Part shown: in pieces, positions 35,888 through 46,088 of the stretch
Position numbering within the stretch: position 1 is the stretch's first letter
How the letters are laid out: each line of letters opens with the position of its first letter
Origin: Clostridiaceae bacterium 14S0207
GTDB lineage: Bacteria > Bacillota > Clostridia > Clostridiales > Clostridiaceae
Assembly (NCBI GenBank): GCA_003288255.1
Contig: CP026600.1
Span: 2,885,481-2,949,480, forward strand
Reading direction: 5' to 3'
DNA length: 64,000 nucleotides
Program-made: the position numbers and the translations under genes
Notes under the pieces: model-generated
What the model saw: only the letters and a program-made list of their open reading frames with translations
Databases searched by the model: none
What the model was told of the DNA's origin: nothing

Positions 35888-37063
35888 TTGGTTTCAAAAT
35901 TTTGCTTATATAAAGGAAAACATAAACAAGTAGTAAATGGACATCCGTGGATTTTCACAAATGAAATCGAAGGCTATGATGGCGAATATACTAATGGTGA
36001 TATTGTAGAGGTATATGATTTTAGTGGCAATTTTATAGGAAAAGGTTATATAAATGATGCATCTAAAATGGCTATTAGGATAATGACTAGAGACTTTGAT
36101 GAAGATATAAATTATGATTTTTTCAAAAAAAGATTTAAAATGGCATGGAATTATAGGAAAAAGGTAATAGACACCTCAAGTTGTAGATTTATATTTGGTG
36201 AAGCAGATTTTTTACCTGGACTTACCGTAGATAAATTTGAAGATTACTATGTAATTCAAATTTCAACTCTAGGTATGGATAAATACAGGGATTTAATAGT
36301 TAAACTTTTAGTAGAAGAATATAACGCAAAAGGCGTTTACGAAAGAAGTGACATCGCAACTAGGGAACTAGAAGGCTTAGAACAAAAAACAGGTTTTTTA
36401 ACTGAACCATTTGATACTAATGTCATGATTATAGAAAATGAAGTTAAATATATTGTTGATCTAGCTAATGGCCAAAAAACTGGTTTCTTCTTAGATCAAA
36501 AAGAAAATAGAAAAGCTATACACAGAATATGTAAAGATGCGGATGTCTTGGATTGTTTTACTCATACCGGGTCTTTCGCATTAAATGCAGGAGTAGCTGG
36601 AGCAAAATCAGTTCTAGGTGTAGATGTATCTCAACATGCTATAGATTGTGCCACAAAAAATGCTGAGCTTAATAATCTACAACACACGGTAAAATTTGAA
36701 TGTCATAATGCTTTTGATGTTTTACCAACCTGGGCTAGAGAAGGAAAAGAATTTGATGTTGTTATATTAGACCCTCCAGCATTTACAAAATCAAAAAATA
36801 CTATTTCTGGGGCAAAAAGAGGATATAAAGAAATAAATCTTAGAGGCCTAAAAATGGTTAAACCTGGTGGGTATTTTGTAACTTGTTCTTGTTCACACTA
36901 TATGGCAGAGGACCTTTTAAAGCAAACTATTCATGAAGCTGCACATGATGCATGTAGAACTTTACGTCAGGTAGAATTTAGAACTCAATCTGCAGACCAT
37001 CCAATACTTTGGAACTCTGATGAGTCTTATTACTTAAAGTTTTTTGTATTCCAGGTTTATTAA
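35888..37063 (+). CDS. RlmI-like class I rRNA methyltransferase
   Basis: This 391-residue protein has an N-terminal PUA domain (about 1-75, with GHPWIFTNEIE), a central RRM-like part and a Rossmann-fold methyltransferase. The SAM motif is DCFTHTGSFALNA and the catalytic motif IV is VILDPPAF, as in the m5C methyltransferase RlmI (23S rRNA C1962 in Escherichia coli). The start is probably TTG at 35888, behind AAAGGGAG, since the nearby ATG is out of frame. It is followed by thpR after 26 bp, probably in one transcript. Confidence 0.87.
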   Translation: MVSKFCLYKGKHKQVVNGHPWIFTNEIEGYDGEYTNGDIVEVYDFSGNFIGKGYINDASKMAIRIMTRDFDEDINYDFFKKRFKMAWNYRKKVIDTSSCRFIFGEADFLPGLTVDKFEDYYVIQISTLGMDKYRDLIVKLLVEEYNAKGVYERSDIATRELEGLEQKTGFLTEPFDTNVMIIENEVKYIVDLANGQKTGFFLDQKENRKAIHRICKDADVLDCFTHTGSFALNAGVAGAKSVLGVDVSQHAIDCATKNAELNNLQHTVKFECHNAFDVLPTWAREGKEFDVVILDPPAFTKSKNTISGAKRGYKEINLRGLKMVKPGGYFVTCSCSHYMAEDLLKQTIHEAAHDACRTLRQVEFRTQSADHPILWNSDESYYLKFFVFQVY

Positions 37064-37089
37064 TATAATTTTAGGAGTGATAAATATTT

Positions 37090-37632
37090 ATGAGAGTTTT
37101 TTATGCTATAGAATTTCAACCTAAGATGAAACATTATTTAAGTTCTCTTCAAATGCACTTAAAAAATTATTGCATTAAAGGCAATTTCCCCTGCAAAGAA
37201 AATTTTCATCTAACATTAAAATTTATAGGAGAAGTGGATAGATATTCTTTAAAAAAAGTAAAGGAATCTTTAGATTATGTTGCTTGTATAAACAATAGTT
37301 TTAATTTAAAATTAGATAATATAGGCGAATTTAAAAGAGAACAAAAAAGCATTGTATGGATTGGAATAAAGCAATTGGATAATTCTTTACAACTTCTATA
37401 CAATTCTCTTGAAGACAACCTAGCTCTTAGGGGTTTTAAAAGGGAAAATAGGAAATATAGACCCCATATAACTCTTTCTAGAGAAACTATATTTAAGGAA
37501 AACTGTAATCCTTTAAATGAAATTTTAATTGATCACCTAGATATAGAAGTTAAACAAATATCTATTATGGAAAGTAGTAGAATCAATAATAAACTTACCT
37601 ATACTCCTATATATGTTAAAAATCTTTTATAA
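37090..37632 (+). CDS. thpR: RNA 2',3'-cyclic phosphodiesterase (2H family)
   Basis: This 180-residue 2H phosphoesterase of the LigT/ThpR type opens 2',3'-cyclic phosphates on RNA ends, and can join tRNA halves in vitro. The two histidine motifs are HLTLKFIG (near 42) and HITLSR (near 128), in the expected spacing. It is located directly after the RlmI-like gene and ahead of a terminator, so the pair is an RNA-processing operon. Confidence 0.9.
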   Translation: MRVFYAIEFQPKMKHYLSSLQMHLKNYCIKGNFPCKENFHLTLKFIGEVDRYSLKKVKESLDYVACINNSFNLKLDNIGEFKREQKSIVWIGIKQLDNSLQLLYNSLEDNLALRGFKRENRKYRPHITLSRETIFKENCNPLNEILIDHLDIEVKQISIMESSRINNKLTYTPIYVKNLL

Positions 37633-37637
37633 AGTTT

Positions 37638-37681
37638 GTGTTCTAAAGATATCATCTTATTTACCTTTAGAACACATTTTT
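37638..37681 (+). terminator. terminator of thpR
   Basis: GTGTTCTAAAG at 37638-37648 pairs with CTTTAGAACAC at 37665-37675, followed by ATTTTT. It lies just before the convergent Crp/Fnr gene stop. Confidence 0.8.
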
Positions 37682-37682
37682 A

Positions 37683-38360
37683 TTAAACCAATATATCCTC
37701 TAACTTTTCTAGATTCTTAATCGTAATAGTTTTTTTATTAAAATCTATTAATCCTTCAAGTTTCATCTTAATTAATTCTCTGGAAACTGAAGGTCTTGTT
37801 ACTCCAAAGTATTCTGCCATGTCGTTCCTTTTTTGTCTTACATCTATAATTAACTTCTCTTGTCTCTTATATTCTTCTAAAATAAAATCCGCTAATTTTT
37901 CTCTTATTGTTGCATATGAAAGTTCTTTTAATCTTTTACTTAAAACTAATATCTTGTCAGATAGTAACATCATTAATCTGTTTAAAAAAATCTCATTAAC
38001 TTTGCACAATTTTAATATTTCTCTTTTTTCAATAAAAATAACTTCTGATTCTGTAACTGATATTATGCTTGATGTATAACTTTCCATATTTGAAAAAATG
38101 TTTATTTCTCCAAAAATTCCAAACTTGTTTATTTTACTTATAAGAATTTTCTTACCTGAAGGATAACTTTTCTGCATCTCCAACTCTCCCTCAGTGATTA
38201 TTCCTATAGAAGATATATCATCTCCTTCTAATACAACAACCTCACCTTTTGAGTAATTATGCTTAGTAAAGTTTATCTTATCCATCATACTTCTTATTTC
38301 TTCTTTTTGAAGTCCTTTAAAAAGCATACATTGAGATAAGCAATTAACTATATTTATCAT
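37683..38360 (-). CDS. Crp/Fnr-family transcriptional regulator
   Basis: This 225-residue protein has a cyclic-nucleotide-binding fold (about 10-130, with VVLEGDDISSIGIITEGELEM and GEINIF) and a C-terminal Crp-type HTH: KRNDMAEYFGVTRPSVSRELIKMK. There is no Fnr-type N-terminal cysteine cluster, so it does not look like an oxygen-sensing Fe-S protein. A GGAGG lies 16 bases before the ATG, a long spacing. It is monocistronic. The effector and targets are unknown. Confidence 0.88.
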   Translation of the reverse strand: MINIVNCLSQCMLFKGLQKEEIRSMMDKINFTKHNYSKGEVVVLEGDDISSIGIITEGELEMQKSYPSGKKILISKINKFGIFGEINIFSNMESYTSSIISVTESEVIFIEKREILKLCKVNEIFLNRLMMLLSDKILVLSKRLKELSYATIREKLADFILEEYKRQEKLIIDVRQKRNDMAEYFGVTRPSVSRELIKMKLEGLIDFNKKTITIKNLEKLEDILV

Positions 38361-38583
38361 CTCTTTTAATTTTAATCCTCCTCTTTTAATGATATATTAA
38401 GCTTATGTTTTTTTATTTATTTTAATAAACAACAAACATTCTAGTTACCTTATACTATAAGTTTATAATAAATATATATTGATGTTTTATCAATAAATTA
38501 AACCCTATATTTACATATAATACATCTTTTACATCACTTTAAACCTAAACTTTAAATTATTAATAATTTATTTATTTTTACTA

Positions 38584-38612
38584 TTGACCTCTTATTAGAA
38601 TTTTCATAAAAT
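38584..38612 (+). promoter_or_regulatory. promoter of the T-box/trpB unit
   Basis: TTGACC at 38584-38589 and TAAAAT at 38607-38612 are separated by 17 bp. Transcription would start near 38619, at the head of the T-box. The stretch 38361-38583 contains no gene. Confidence 0.75.
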
Positions 38613-38618
38613 ATATTT

Positions 38619-38982
38619 AACTTAATTATTAATGCTAAAGTCACTGATTGGAAATAGTACTTTAAAAATTTTACTTCAGCGAGTCGGCGTACGGTGAAAG
38701 GTCCGATATTAAAGTTTTAAAGGAATGGCTCCATGAGATACTGAGTGAAATCTTTATAAAGAAAGTAGCTTAAGTCGTGCCCTCACGTTATAGGGGTAAG
38801 ATATCAAGATCATAATTCTTTGTATCTGATTTAAAGTAATACACTGTAGGTGGCAATATAGTATTTTCCTAGAATGGAAAGTACTTTTTTTATTTTTTGA
38901 TAACTATCTATTTTGTATTAAAATTTTGGGTGGCACCACGGCTACTTCGTCCCAATACTGGAGATGAAGTAGCTTTTTTTTA
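38619..38982 (+). promoter_or_regulatory. T-box riboswitch, probably tryptophan-specific
   Basis: T-box leaders read uncharged tRNA and decide between termination and read-through. Visible parts are the stem I AGTA motif near 38656, the distal-loop block CAGCGAG and GGTGAAAG at 38677-38700, a likely specifier TGG at 38726-38728 (GGAATGGCTCC), the T-box core GGGTGGCACCACGG at 38928-38941 and the terminator that starts there. TGG codes tryptophan and the gene behind it is trpB, so both point to tRNA-Trp. Stem II/III borders are not resolved by eye. Confidence 0.9.
38941..38980 (+). terminator. regulated terminator of the T-box
   Basis: GCTACTTC at 38941-38948 pairs with GAAGTAGC at 38966-38973, followed by seven T. 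Its 5' arm directly follows the T-box core, so the antiterminator and this hairpin are mutually exclusive. Confidence 0.88.
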
Positions 38983-39014
38983 TATATAATTAAATTTAAG
39001 GAGGTTATTTTATT

Positions 39015-40190
39015 ATGTTAAATGGTAATTTTGGTGAATTTGGTGGTCAATACGTTCCGGATCAATCAAAAAAAGTTTTAGATGAACTTGAAAGGACATT
39101 TTTAAAATTTAAAGAGAATAAAACTTTTAAAGAGGAATATATGTATTATCTAAATCAATATGTTGGAAGACCTTCCCCCCTTTATTATGCTGAAAGAATG
39201 ACTAAAAAATTAGGTGGAGCTAAAATTTATCTAAAAAGAGAGGATCTTAATCATACAGGAGCCCACAAAATTAATAATGTTATAGGTCAAATATTATTAG
39301 CTAAGCGTATGAATAAATCAGAGTTGATCGCTGAAACTGGTGCCGGACAACACGGTGTTGCTACTGCTACTGGTGCAGCCTTATTTGGAATGAAATGTAC
39401 CATATATATGGGGGAAGAGGATATAAAAAAACAAGCACTTAATGTTTTTAAAATAAAGCTTTTAGGAGCAGAAGTAAAACCAGTAACTACCGGCACAAAG
39501 ACCCTAAAAGATGCTGTTGATGAAGCATTAAAAGCCTTTATAAATTCTTCTAAAGATACTTTTTATGTAATGGGATCTGCAGTTGGTCCCCACCCGTATC
39601 CATGTATAGTTAAGGAATTTCAAAAAATAATAGGAGAAGAAGCTAAAAAACAAATTCTAGATATTGAAAAAAGATTGCCCGACCTTTTAATAGCTTGTGT
39701 TGGGGGAGGAAGTAATGCTATAGGACTATTTTCAGATTTTCTAAAAGATACCTCTGTGCAAATTGTAGGAGTAGAATCCGGAGGGCTAGGTATTGAAACT
39801 GGCAAGCATAGTTCTGCCCTTTATAAAAACTCCATAGCTACATTTCATGGTATGAAATCTTATTTCCTAATAGATCAAACTGGTGACTTAATGCCATCTT
39901 ATTCTATTTCATCCGGACTTGATTATCCTGGTGTCGGCCCCGAACATGCGCATCTAAATTATAATAAACGAGTTAAATATACTAGTGTTACTGATAAGGA
40001 GGCTCTTGAAGCATTTGATTTTCTTTGCAAAATAGAAGGAATTATACCAGCCCTAGAAAGTTCCCATGCAATAGCATATGCTATGAAAATAGCACCTAAA
40101 ATGGATAAAAACAAAATAATTATAGTAAACTTATCTGGTAGAGGTGATAAAGATATTAATACAATTTTACAGATCAAAGATATGAAATAA
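39015..40190 (+). CDS. trpB: tryptophan synthase beta chain, without trpA nearby
   Basis: TrpB condenses indole and L-serine to tryptophan with pyridoxal phosphate. The 391-residue protein has the PLP lysine Lys85 in HTGAHKINN, catalytic Glu107 in ETGAGQHG, and the phosphate cup [15 protein letters not shown] precedes the ATG. No trpA, trpC or trpD is next to it: the neighbours are a Crp/Fnr gene and dnaB. With a Trp-type T-box in front, it is a free-standing gene switched on in tryptophan shortage, which suggests use of external or salvaged indole unless the rest of the pathway is elsewhere. Confidence 0.96.
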   Translation: MLNGNFGEFGGQYVPDQSKKVLDELERTFLKFKENKTFKEEYMYYLNQYVGRPSPLYYAERMTKKLGGAKIYLKREDLNHTGAHKINNVIGQILLAKRMNKSELIAETGAGQHGVATATGAALFGMKCTIYMGEEDIKKQALNVFKIKLLGAEVKPVTTGTKTLKDAVDEALKAFINSSKDTFYVMGSAVGPHPYPCIVKEFQKIIGEEAKKQILDIEKRLPDLLIACVGGGSNAIGLFSDFLKDTSVQIVGVESGGLGIETGKHSSALYKNSIATFHGMKSYFLIDQTGDLMPSYSISSGLDYPGVGPEHAHLNYNKRVKYTSVTDKEALEAFDFLCKIEGIIPALESSHAIAYAMKIAPKMDKNKIIIVNLSGRGDKDINTILQIKDMK

Positions 40191-40221
40191 ATATAAACTA
40201 ACTATTTGTACCTTATATAAA

Positions 40222-40274
40222 AAAGGAGTTCGCCCTATATGAAAATTATTTTTTCATTTTAGATGAACTCCTTT
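40222..40274. terminator. terminator between trpB and dnaB
   Basis: AAAGGAGTTC near 40222 pairs with GAACTCCTTT at 40265-40274, with a smaller A/T hairpin inside. T-runs lie on both sides, so it can end trpB (plus) and dnaB (minus). Confidence 0.75.
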
Positions 40275-40283
40275 GATTTTTAT

Positions 40284-41615
40284 TTATTGATGTGTAACAT
40301 CTAAATTTCCAAACTTACTGTATTGACCAAGCCATGCCAGTTTAACTGTACCAACAGGACCATTTCTTTGTTTTGCAATAATACATTCTGCTACATTTTT
40401 TTCTTCAGTTTCTTTGTTATAATATTCATCTCTATATAAAAACATAACAAGGTCTGCATCCTGCTCAATAGATCCTGATTCTCTAAGATCTGAAAGCATT
40501 GGTCTATGATCTGCTCTTTGCTCTGGTGCACGTGATAACTGTGATAAAGCTATTACTGGGCATTCCATCTCCTTTGCTAAAGCCTTTATAGATCTAGAAA
40601 TTTCTGATACCTCTTGTTGTCTACTTTCACTTTTTAAACTACCAGACATTAATTGAAGATAATCTATTACTATCAAATCTATTCCATATTCCATTTTTAG
40701 CTTTCTACATTTAGATCTCATTTCCATAACTGAGGTTCCTGCTGTATCATCTATGTATATTTTAGCCGTTGATAACGGACCTGATGCCTTGGCTATATTT
40801 ACCCAATCTTTATCTTCTAAATCACCTCTTCTAAGCTTTAGCATATCAACATTAGCTTCTGAACAAAGTAGCTTATATGCTAATTGTTCTTTTGACATTT
40901 CTAGCGAAAATATAGCCACACTTTTTCCCCCTCTTAAGGCAGCATACTCTGCTATATTTAGTGCAAATGTTGTTTTACCCATGGAAGGTCTAGCGGCAAT
41001 TAATATCATGTCTCCCTTTTGAAATCCTGATGTTTTACTATCTAACTCAGAAAATCCTGAAGAAACTCCATTAATTTGACCTTTATTATTAAATATATTT
41101 TCTATATGTAAAAAGCCTCTCTCAAGTACAGAACTCATAGGTTCAAAATCACTAGTACTTCTATTTTCGGCAATATTAAATATCTTACTTTCTGCACTAT
41201 CCATTACTGATTCTACATCATTTTGATTCTCATAACATTCTTCTATTATTTCTGTAGATGTTCTTATTAATTTTCGTAATATAGATTTATCTTTTACTAT
41301 CTTAATGTACGATGTAACATTAGCAGTAGATATAACCGAACTACTTACTGCTGTAATATAACTGATTCCTCCACAATCTTCTATTTTAGATGTAGACTTT
41401 AATTCTTCCAATAAAGTTATCATATCAATCGGTATATCTCTTTGATACAGTTCTAAAATAGTATTAAAAATATTTTTATGATTATCTTTGTAAAAATCAT
41501 CGCCTTTTAATACTTCTATTGCTTGAGCTATTGCACTTTTATCTTTCAGCATGGATCCTAAAACTGACTGTTCTGCTTCTACATTAAAAGGAAGAGTTTT
41601 TAAAGTATTCTCCAT
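40284..41615 (-). CDS. dnaB: replicative DNA helicase
   Basis: This is the hexameric 5'-3' helicase of the replication fork (called DnaC in Bacillus subtilis). The 443-residue protein has the N-terminal helical domain (about 1-105), a linker helix and the RecA-like motor domain with Walker A ARPSMGKT at 208-215, Walker B VIDYLQLM and the DnaB-type motif DLRESGSIEQDADLV. It follows lonC, as part of the run rplI-lonC-dnaB, and is the likely target of the DnaI-like loader at 23060. Confidence 0.96.
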   Translation of the reverse strand: MENTLKTLPFNVEAEQSVLGSMLKDKSAIAQAIEVLKGDDFYKDNHKNIFNTILELYQRDIPIDMITLLEELKSTSKIEDCGGISYITAVSSSVISTANVTSYIKIVKDKSILRKLIRTSTEIIEECYENQNDVESVMDSAESKIFNIAENRSTSDFEPMSSVLERGFLHIENIFNNKGQINGVSSGFSELDSKTSGFQKGDMILIAARPSMGKTTFALNIAEYAALRGGKSVAIFSLEMSKEQLAYKLLCSEANVDMLKLRRGDLEDKDWVNIAKASGPLSTAKIYIDDTAGTSVMEMRSKCRKLKMEYGIDLIVIDYLQLMSGSLKSESRQQEVSEISRSIKALAKEMECPVIALSQLSRAPEQRADHRPMLSDLRESGSIEQDADLVMFLYRDEYYNKETEEKNVAECIIAKQRNGPVGTVKLAWLGQYSKFGNLDVTHQ

Positions 41616-41677
41616 TACAAGCCTCCTTTAAGCTAATTTCCCCCATCTAAAAAAGATGGGGGGTAAAATAGATTTAT

Positions 41678-43570
41678 CTAAAACACTATATTCATTATTT
41701 CTTCTATATTTCCTACTGATTTAACTTCTATGTCATTAAGACCCATTGGAACTTCTTTTTCATTATCTTTTGGTACAATTACAAGATTAATACCTTTTCG
41801 TCTTGCTCCATATATCTTTTCAAAGATTCCACCAACCGGTTTAACATTTCCTCTTAATGATATTTCTCCGGTAATAGCCACATCCTGTCTGATAGGTTTG
41901 CCTAATATTGCACTAATTATACAAGTTGTAATTGCAGCACCTGCAGATGGTCCATCTATTTTAGCCCCACCAACTACGTTTACATGTATGTCATAGTCCT
42001 TTATGTCCTTATTAGTTATTTTCCTTATAACTGTAGCTGCATTAAACACGGAATCTTTAGCCATAGAACCCGCTGTATCATTAAATCTAACTGTTCCCTT
42101 ACCATTTTCTGTTTCGAAGGCTACAGCCTCAATTTCTAAAGTAGAACCTATATATCCTAATACACCTAGGCCATAAATATGCCCTATCTCCTTTTTATCC
42201 TTATCTAATACCTTATCTAAAGCATTTAGTCTACTAATAGATATTACTTGATCTAAATCTTCCATTGTAATTTTAATAGTTTCCTTTGGATTTAAACCTT
42301 TATCATGTAATACATAAGCATAAACATCTGATAGTATATTTACTGCTTTTCTACCTTCTATAGTATAATTACTAATAGCTCTGGCTACCCCTTCCTCTAA
42401 CTCAACATTTATTTTTTCCGCTGCATTTATAACTATTTTCTCAATGTCAATGTTAGTTAAGGGTTCAAAATACACTTCTGTACATCTTGACCTTAAAGCT
42501 GGATTTATTTCTTTAGGCTCTCTAGTTGTTGCCCCAATTAAAACAAAATCCGCTGGAGCCCCATGTTCAAATAGGTATTTTACATACTTAGGTACATTTT
42601 CATCATCTGGGTCATAGTAAGAAGATGAGAATTCTACCCTTTTATCCTCTAATACTTTTAATAACTTATTTTGAAGAATAGTATCTAACTCTCCAATTTC
42701 ATCAATGAATAATATTCCACTATGTGCCTCTGTAACTAATCCTGGCTTAGGTTCTGGAACACCTATTTCAGAAAATTCTCTTTTACTTCCTTGATATATC
42801 GGATCATGAACTGATCCTAAAAGTGGATTTGTTATCTCTCTTGGATCCCATCTTAATGTTGTTCCATCTACCTCTACAAATTTAGAATCACCATCATAAG
42901 GTGTATAAGCTAATTTTTTAGCTTCTTCTAAAGCAATCCTAGCAGCTGTAGTTTTTCCTACACCTGGAGGTCCATATAGAATAATATGTTGAGGATATGG
43001 TGAAGCTATTTTAGATAATAATGCTTTAATTGCTCTTTCCTGACCTACTATTTCTTTAAAACTTTGAGGTCTTAATTTAGATTGTATATTATTTATTAAT
43101 TGTTTTTTATCTAAGTTAACAAGCTCTTCGTATTTTTTAATTGTTTTAGCATTTTCAGGGCCCTTGCGTTTTCTTATAATACCCAATTTTACTTCATCAA
43201 CATATTTATCCTGCTTTTCAACTATTGCTTGCTCAACCTCTGCTTCTAATTTATTATTAACATATCGTTTTGCAACTTCATCCACTAAAGAATCATTTAT
43301 CTTATCTAAATAACGCTCTATATTCTTTTCATTCGGAATAGAGTTAGAACATTTTCCATTGCTTATAATTTTATTTAAAGCATATGCCTTTTTAAAAATA
43401 TCATTACTTTCAATGTGTTTTCTAAGACTAAATTTAACTATTCTAGATTGTACTCCACCTTCGGTTAATATTTTATTAGCAATATGATAAAGTAACTCCA
43501 ATTGCACATCTAACGATAAATCCTGTTTCTCTATGCTTTCTGCAAAATTCTTTATTTTATTTCTACTCAC
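41678..43570 (-). CDS. lonC: Lon-family ATP-dependent protease, LonC subfamily
   Basis: LonC is a clostridial and related spore-former subfamily close to LonB, thought to act in sporulation. The 630-residue protein lacks the large N-terminal LonA domain and has AAA Walker A YGPPGVGKT (about 199-207), Walker B ILFIDEIGEL, and a C-terminal Ser/Lys peptidase: Ser542 in DGPSAGAA and Lys585 in GGIFEKI, the correct 43-residue spacing. The GTG start at 43570 has only a weak SD, so the exact start is uncertain. It lies between rplI and dnaB. Confidence 0.88.
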   Translation of the reverse strand: MSRNKIKNFAESIEKQDLSLDVQLELLYHIANKILTEGGVQSRIVKFSLRKHIESNDIFKKAYALNKIISNGKCSNSIPNEKNIERYLDKINDSLVDEVAKRYVNNKLEAEVEQAIVEKQDKYVDEVKLGIIRKRKGPENAKTIKKYEELVNLDKKQLINNIQSKLRPQSFKEIVGQERAIKALLSKIASPYPQHIILYGPPGVGKTTAARIALEEAKKLAYTPYDGDSKFVEVDGTTLRWDPREITNPLLGSVHDPIYQGSKREFSEIGVPEPKPGLVTEAHSGILFIDEIGELDTILQNKLLKVLEDKRVEFSSSYYDPDDENVPKYVKYLFEHGAPADFVLIGATTREPKEINPALRSRCTEVYFEPLTNIDIEKIVINAAEKINVELEEGVARAISNYTIEGRKAVNILSDVYAYVLHDKGLNPKETIKITMEDLDQVISISRLNALDKVLDKDKKEIGHIYGLGVLGYIGSTLEIEAVAFETENGKGTVRFNDTAGSMAKDSVFNAATVIRKITNKDIKDYDIHVNVVGGAKIDGPSAGAAITTCIISAILGKPIRQDVAITGEISLRGNVKPVGGIFEKIYGARRKGINLVIVPKDNEKEVPMGLNDIEVKSVGNIEEIMNIVF

Positions 43571-43653
43571 TTCATTTTACACTATAGCAAATTGCAAGGG
43601 TTCCCCCTTGCCTTAAAATCTGCTTAGTGATCCTCCCTTCAGTAACTTCATAA

Positions 43654-44097
43654 TTACTCGCTAAGAACCACTACTTTCATTTTAGCTGAAACTTCTGCAT
43701 AAAGTTTAACCTCAATATCATAAGTTCCTGCTAATTTTATAGTTTCCATAACGATTTTCTTTTTATCAACATCAATATTAAATTTTTTCTTTAACTCAAC
43801 TGATATATCTTTATTAGTAATAGCTCCAAATAATTTTCCATTTTCGCCTGATTTAGCTTTTATAGTTATTTCTTTATTCTTTAAGTTTTCTGCTTGTCTT
43901 TGTGCCTCTTCTACTTCAGCTAGCTTTTGCTTTCTTTCTATTTCATTTTTCTTATTTAAAATATTTAAACTAGAATTTGTAGCTTCCTCAGCTAAATTCT
44001 TAGGAAACAAGAAATTTCTTGCATATCCATCAGATACATTTACAACCTGCCCTTTCTTACCTTTACCTTTAACATCTTTTAATAATATAACCTTCAT
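43654..44097 (-). CDS. rplI: 50S ribosomal protein L9
   Basis: This 147-residue protein has the L9 N-terminal motif [16 protein letters not shown], the rRNA-binding [12 protein letters not shown], a long connecting helix and a C-terminal domain. The open frame includes three more residues, but GGAAGGTGA sits just before the ATG at 44097 and L9 proteins begin MKVILL, so I use that start. It follows gdpP by only one base, a conserved neighbour pair in Firmicutes. Confidence 0.97.
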   Translation of the reverse strand: MKVILLKDVKGKGKKGQVVNVSDGYARNFLFPKNLAEEATNSSLNILNKKNEIERKQKLAEVEEAQRQAENLKNKEITIKAKSGENGKLFGAITNKDISVELKKKFNIDVDKKKIVMETIKLAGTYDIEVKLYAEVSAKMKVVVLSE

Positions 44098-44098
44098 G

Positions 44099-46087
44099 TT
44101 ATTCACCTTCCCTTAAATATTTCTCTATAGCATCCTTAACTAGGTTTACGGCTTCTTCAATATTAATATTATTAAGTTTAGCACCAGCTATAGTCATATG
44201 TCCACCGCCACCTACCTGTTCTAATATCATTTGGACATTAACTTTATCTAAAGAACGTCCACTTATAAATACACTTTCTTTTATTTTAACAAAAACAAAA
44301 GAAGCTTCAACACCTTTTATGTTTAAAAATTCGTCTGCAACTTGAGCTGCTATAACATTATCTTGTAAGTCCTCAGGACATACGGCAATTGCTATATCCT
44401 CGTACATTTCTACTGTTTTAATTATTTCTAGCTTTTTTAAGTATATTTCATAATCTTCTTTAAACATTTTTTTAATAGTTATAGTATCTGCACCTAATTT
44501 TTTTAACACAGCAGCAGCCTCAAAGGTTCTTACCCCTGTTTTAAAATAAAAATTCTTAGTATCAATATATATTCCTGCTAACATTACCATTGCCTCTGTT
44601 TTCGTCATATTTATTTTATCTAATAAATATGGCAACATCTCAGTTACAAGTTCTGATGTAGATGATGCATAGGTTTCAACATAACTAAGTAATGTATCTT
44701 GAATATAATCAGGAGCCTTCCTATGATGGTCTATTATTACTATTCTATCACTTTTTCTTATTAAATTCATACTTTCTACATGTCCTTCATTATGAACATC
44801 TACAAGAATTACTAGAGTTTTCTCAGTGACTTTTTCTAATGCCTTTTCAGTATTAATAAAAGCTTCTCTATATTTTATATCTTCCATGAGCTCTTTTTTA
44901 ATATCTTTAATAACTAGACTTGTATTTTCTAAAACTATATTACAACTTTTATTTAACTGACTTATTACATTGTATAACCCTACTGCAGCACCTAAACAGT
45001 CTACATCTATATTTTTGTGGCCCATAATTATTATTTTATCACTTTCATTAATTAGCTCTAATAATGCATGGGCAATTATTCTTGCCTTAACCTTAGTCCT
45101 TTTTTCCACCTCTTTACTTCTTCCACCAAAAAAAGATAAATTATCTTGGGTCTTTACGACTACCTGGTCACCACCTCTTCCTAATGCTAACTCCTTAGCT
45201 GATTCGGCGAACCTATAATTATCATGTGGATTTTCTCCACCTCTTCCAACTCCAACACTTAACGTAACAGTTAACTTATTTCCATAATTTAATTCTCTTA
45301 TAATATCAAGTATTTCAAATTTTTTTTCCATTTCTCTTTGAATTAACTTATCTTGCACAGTTAATACATATTTATTAGAGGAATACTTTTTAATCATTGC
45401 ATTTAAACTTTGAGCATAACTATTGATATTTCTTTCTATATCTGCTGCTAATAATGGTGATTGGTCTTCAGAAGTTGTCTTTAAAACATCATTTAAGTTA
45501 TCTACCTCAATTAGCATTATGCTATATTTATTTTCCTCAATATTTACCTTTAGATTATGTTTTTGGGTGACCTCATAAAAATAAAATAAAGTCACAGCAT
45601 CCTTTTCTCGTTTATAACTATCTGCATATACAACAGTAGAAAATACATCAAAATAATTATTATTTATAATAATATCATAAAATTTAGATTTTCTTCCGTC
45701 TAGTATGAATTTAACATTTAATTCTTTGTTTACCTCTTTTATATTTGATCCTAAATACTCTTTGTCATCTACTATGTCACAAAAGTTTCTATTATACCAC
45801 AGAATATTTCCATTAAAATCTACCATAACTAATGGAAATGGTAAATTAACAAAGGTACTACTGTTTGCTATATCCATTTTCTCAGAAAAATTTTCAACAA
45901 AATTCTTCCATTGATTTTCTCTCTTCTTGTTGCTCTTAAAGTTATACACTATTAAAAGAACATATATTATAAAAAATACACTTGCCTCTATCCTATGTTT
46001 ATAGTAAAACAAAACTCCTATAAAAATGGCGATTAATAACATATACATTTTATTAGTAGGAGTAAATTTGTTCTCTCTATTATCCAT
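44099..46087 (-). CDS. gdpP: cyclic-di-AMP phosphodiesterase
   Basis: GdpP hydrolyses cyclic-di-AMP at the membrane. The 662-residue protein has two N-terminal membrane segments, a PAS-like domain (about 60-150), a degenerate GGDEF domain (about 170-300, with GRGGDQ rather than an active GGDEF) and DHH/DHHA1 domains, with the DHH motif [10 protein letters not shown] and the C-terminal [20 protein letters not shown] precedes the ATG at 46087, so the earlier ATG at 46144 is not the start. Gene order YybS-like, gdpP, rplI is as in other Firmicutes. Confidence 0.93.
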   Translation of the reverse strand: MDNRENKFTPTNKMYMLLIAIFIGVLFYYKHRIEASVFFIIYVLLIVYNFKSNKKRENQWKNFVENFSEKMDIANSSTFVNLPFPLVMVDFNGNILWYNRNFCDIVDDKEYLGSNIKEVNKELNVKFILDGRKSKFYDIIINNNYFDVFSTVVYADSYKREKDAVTLFYFYEVTQKHNLKVNIEENKYSIMLIEVDNLNDVLKTTSEDQSPLLAADIERNINSYAQSLNAMIKKYSSNKYVLTVQDKLIQREMEKKFEILDIIRELNYGNKLTVTLSVGVGRGGENPHDNYRFAESAKELALGRGGDQVVVKTQDNLSFFGGRSKEVEKRTKVKARIIAHALLELINESDKIIIMGHKNIDVDCLGAAVGLYNVISQLNKSCNIVLENTSLVIKDIKKELMEDIKYREAFINTEKALEKVTEKTLVILVDVHNEGHVESMNLIRKSDRIVIIDHHRKAPDYIQDTLLSYVETYASSTSELVTEMLPYLLDKINMTKTEAMVMLAGIYIDTKNFYFKTGVRTFEAAAVLKKLGADTITIKKMFKEDYEIYLKKLEIIKTVEMYEDIAIAVCPEDLQDNVIAAQVADEFLNIKGVEASFVFVKIKESVFISGRSLDKVNVQMILEQVGGGGHMTIAGAKLNNINIEEAVNLVKDAIEKYLREGE

Positions 46088-46088
46088 A

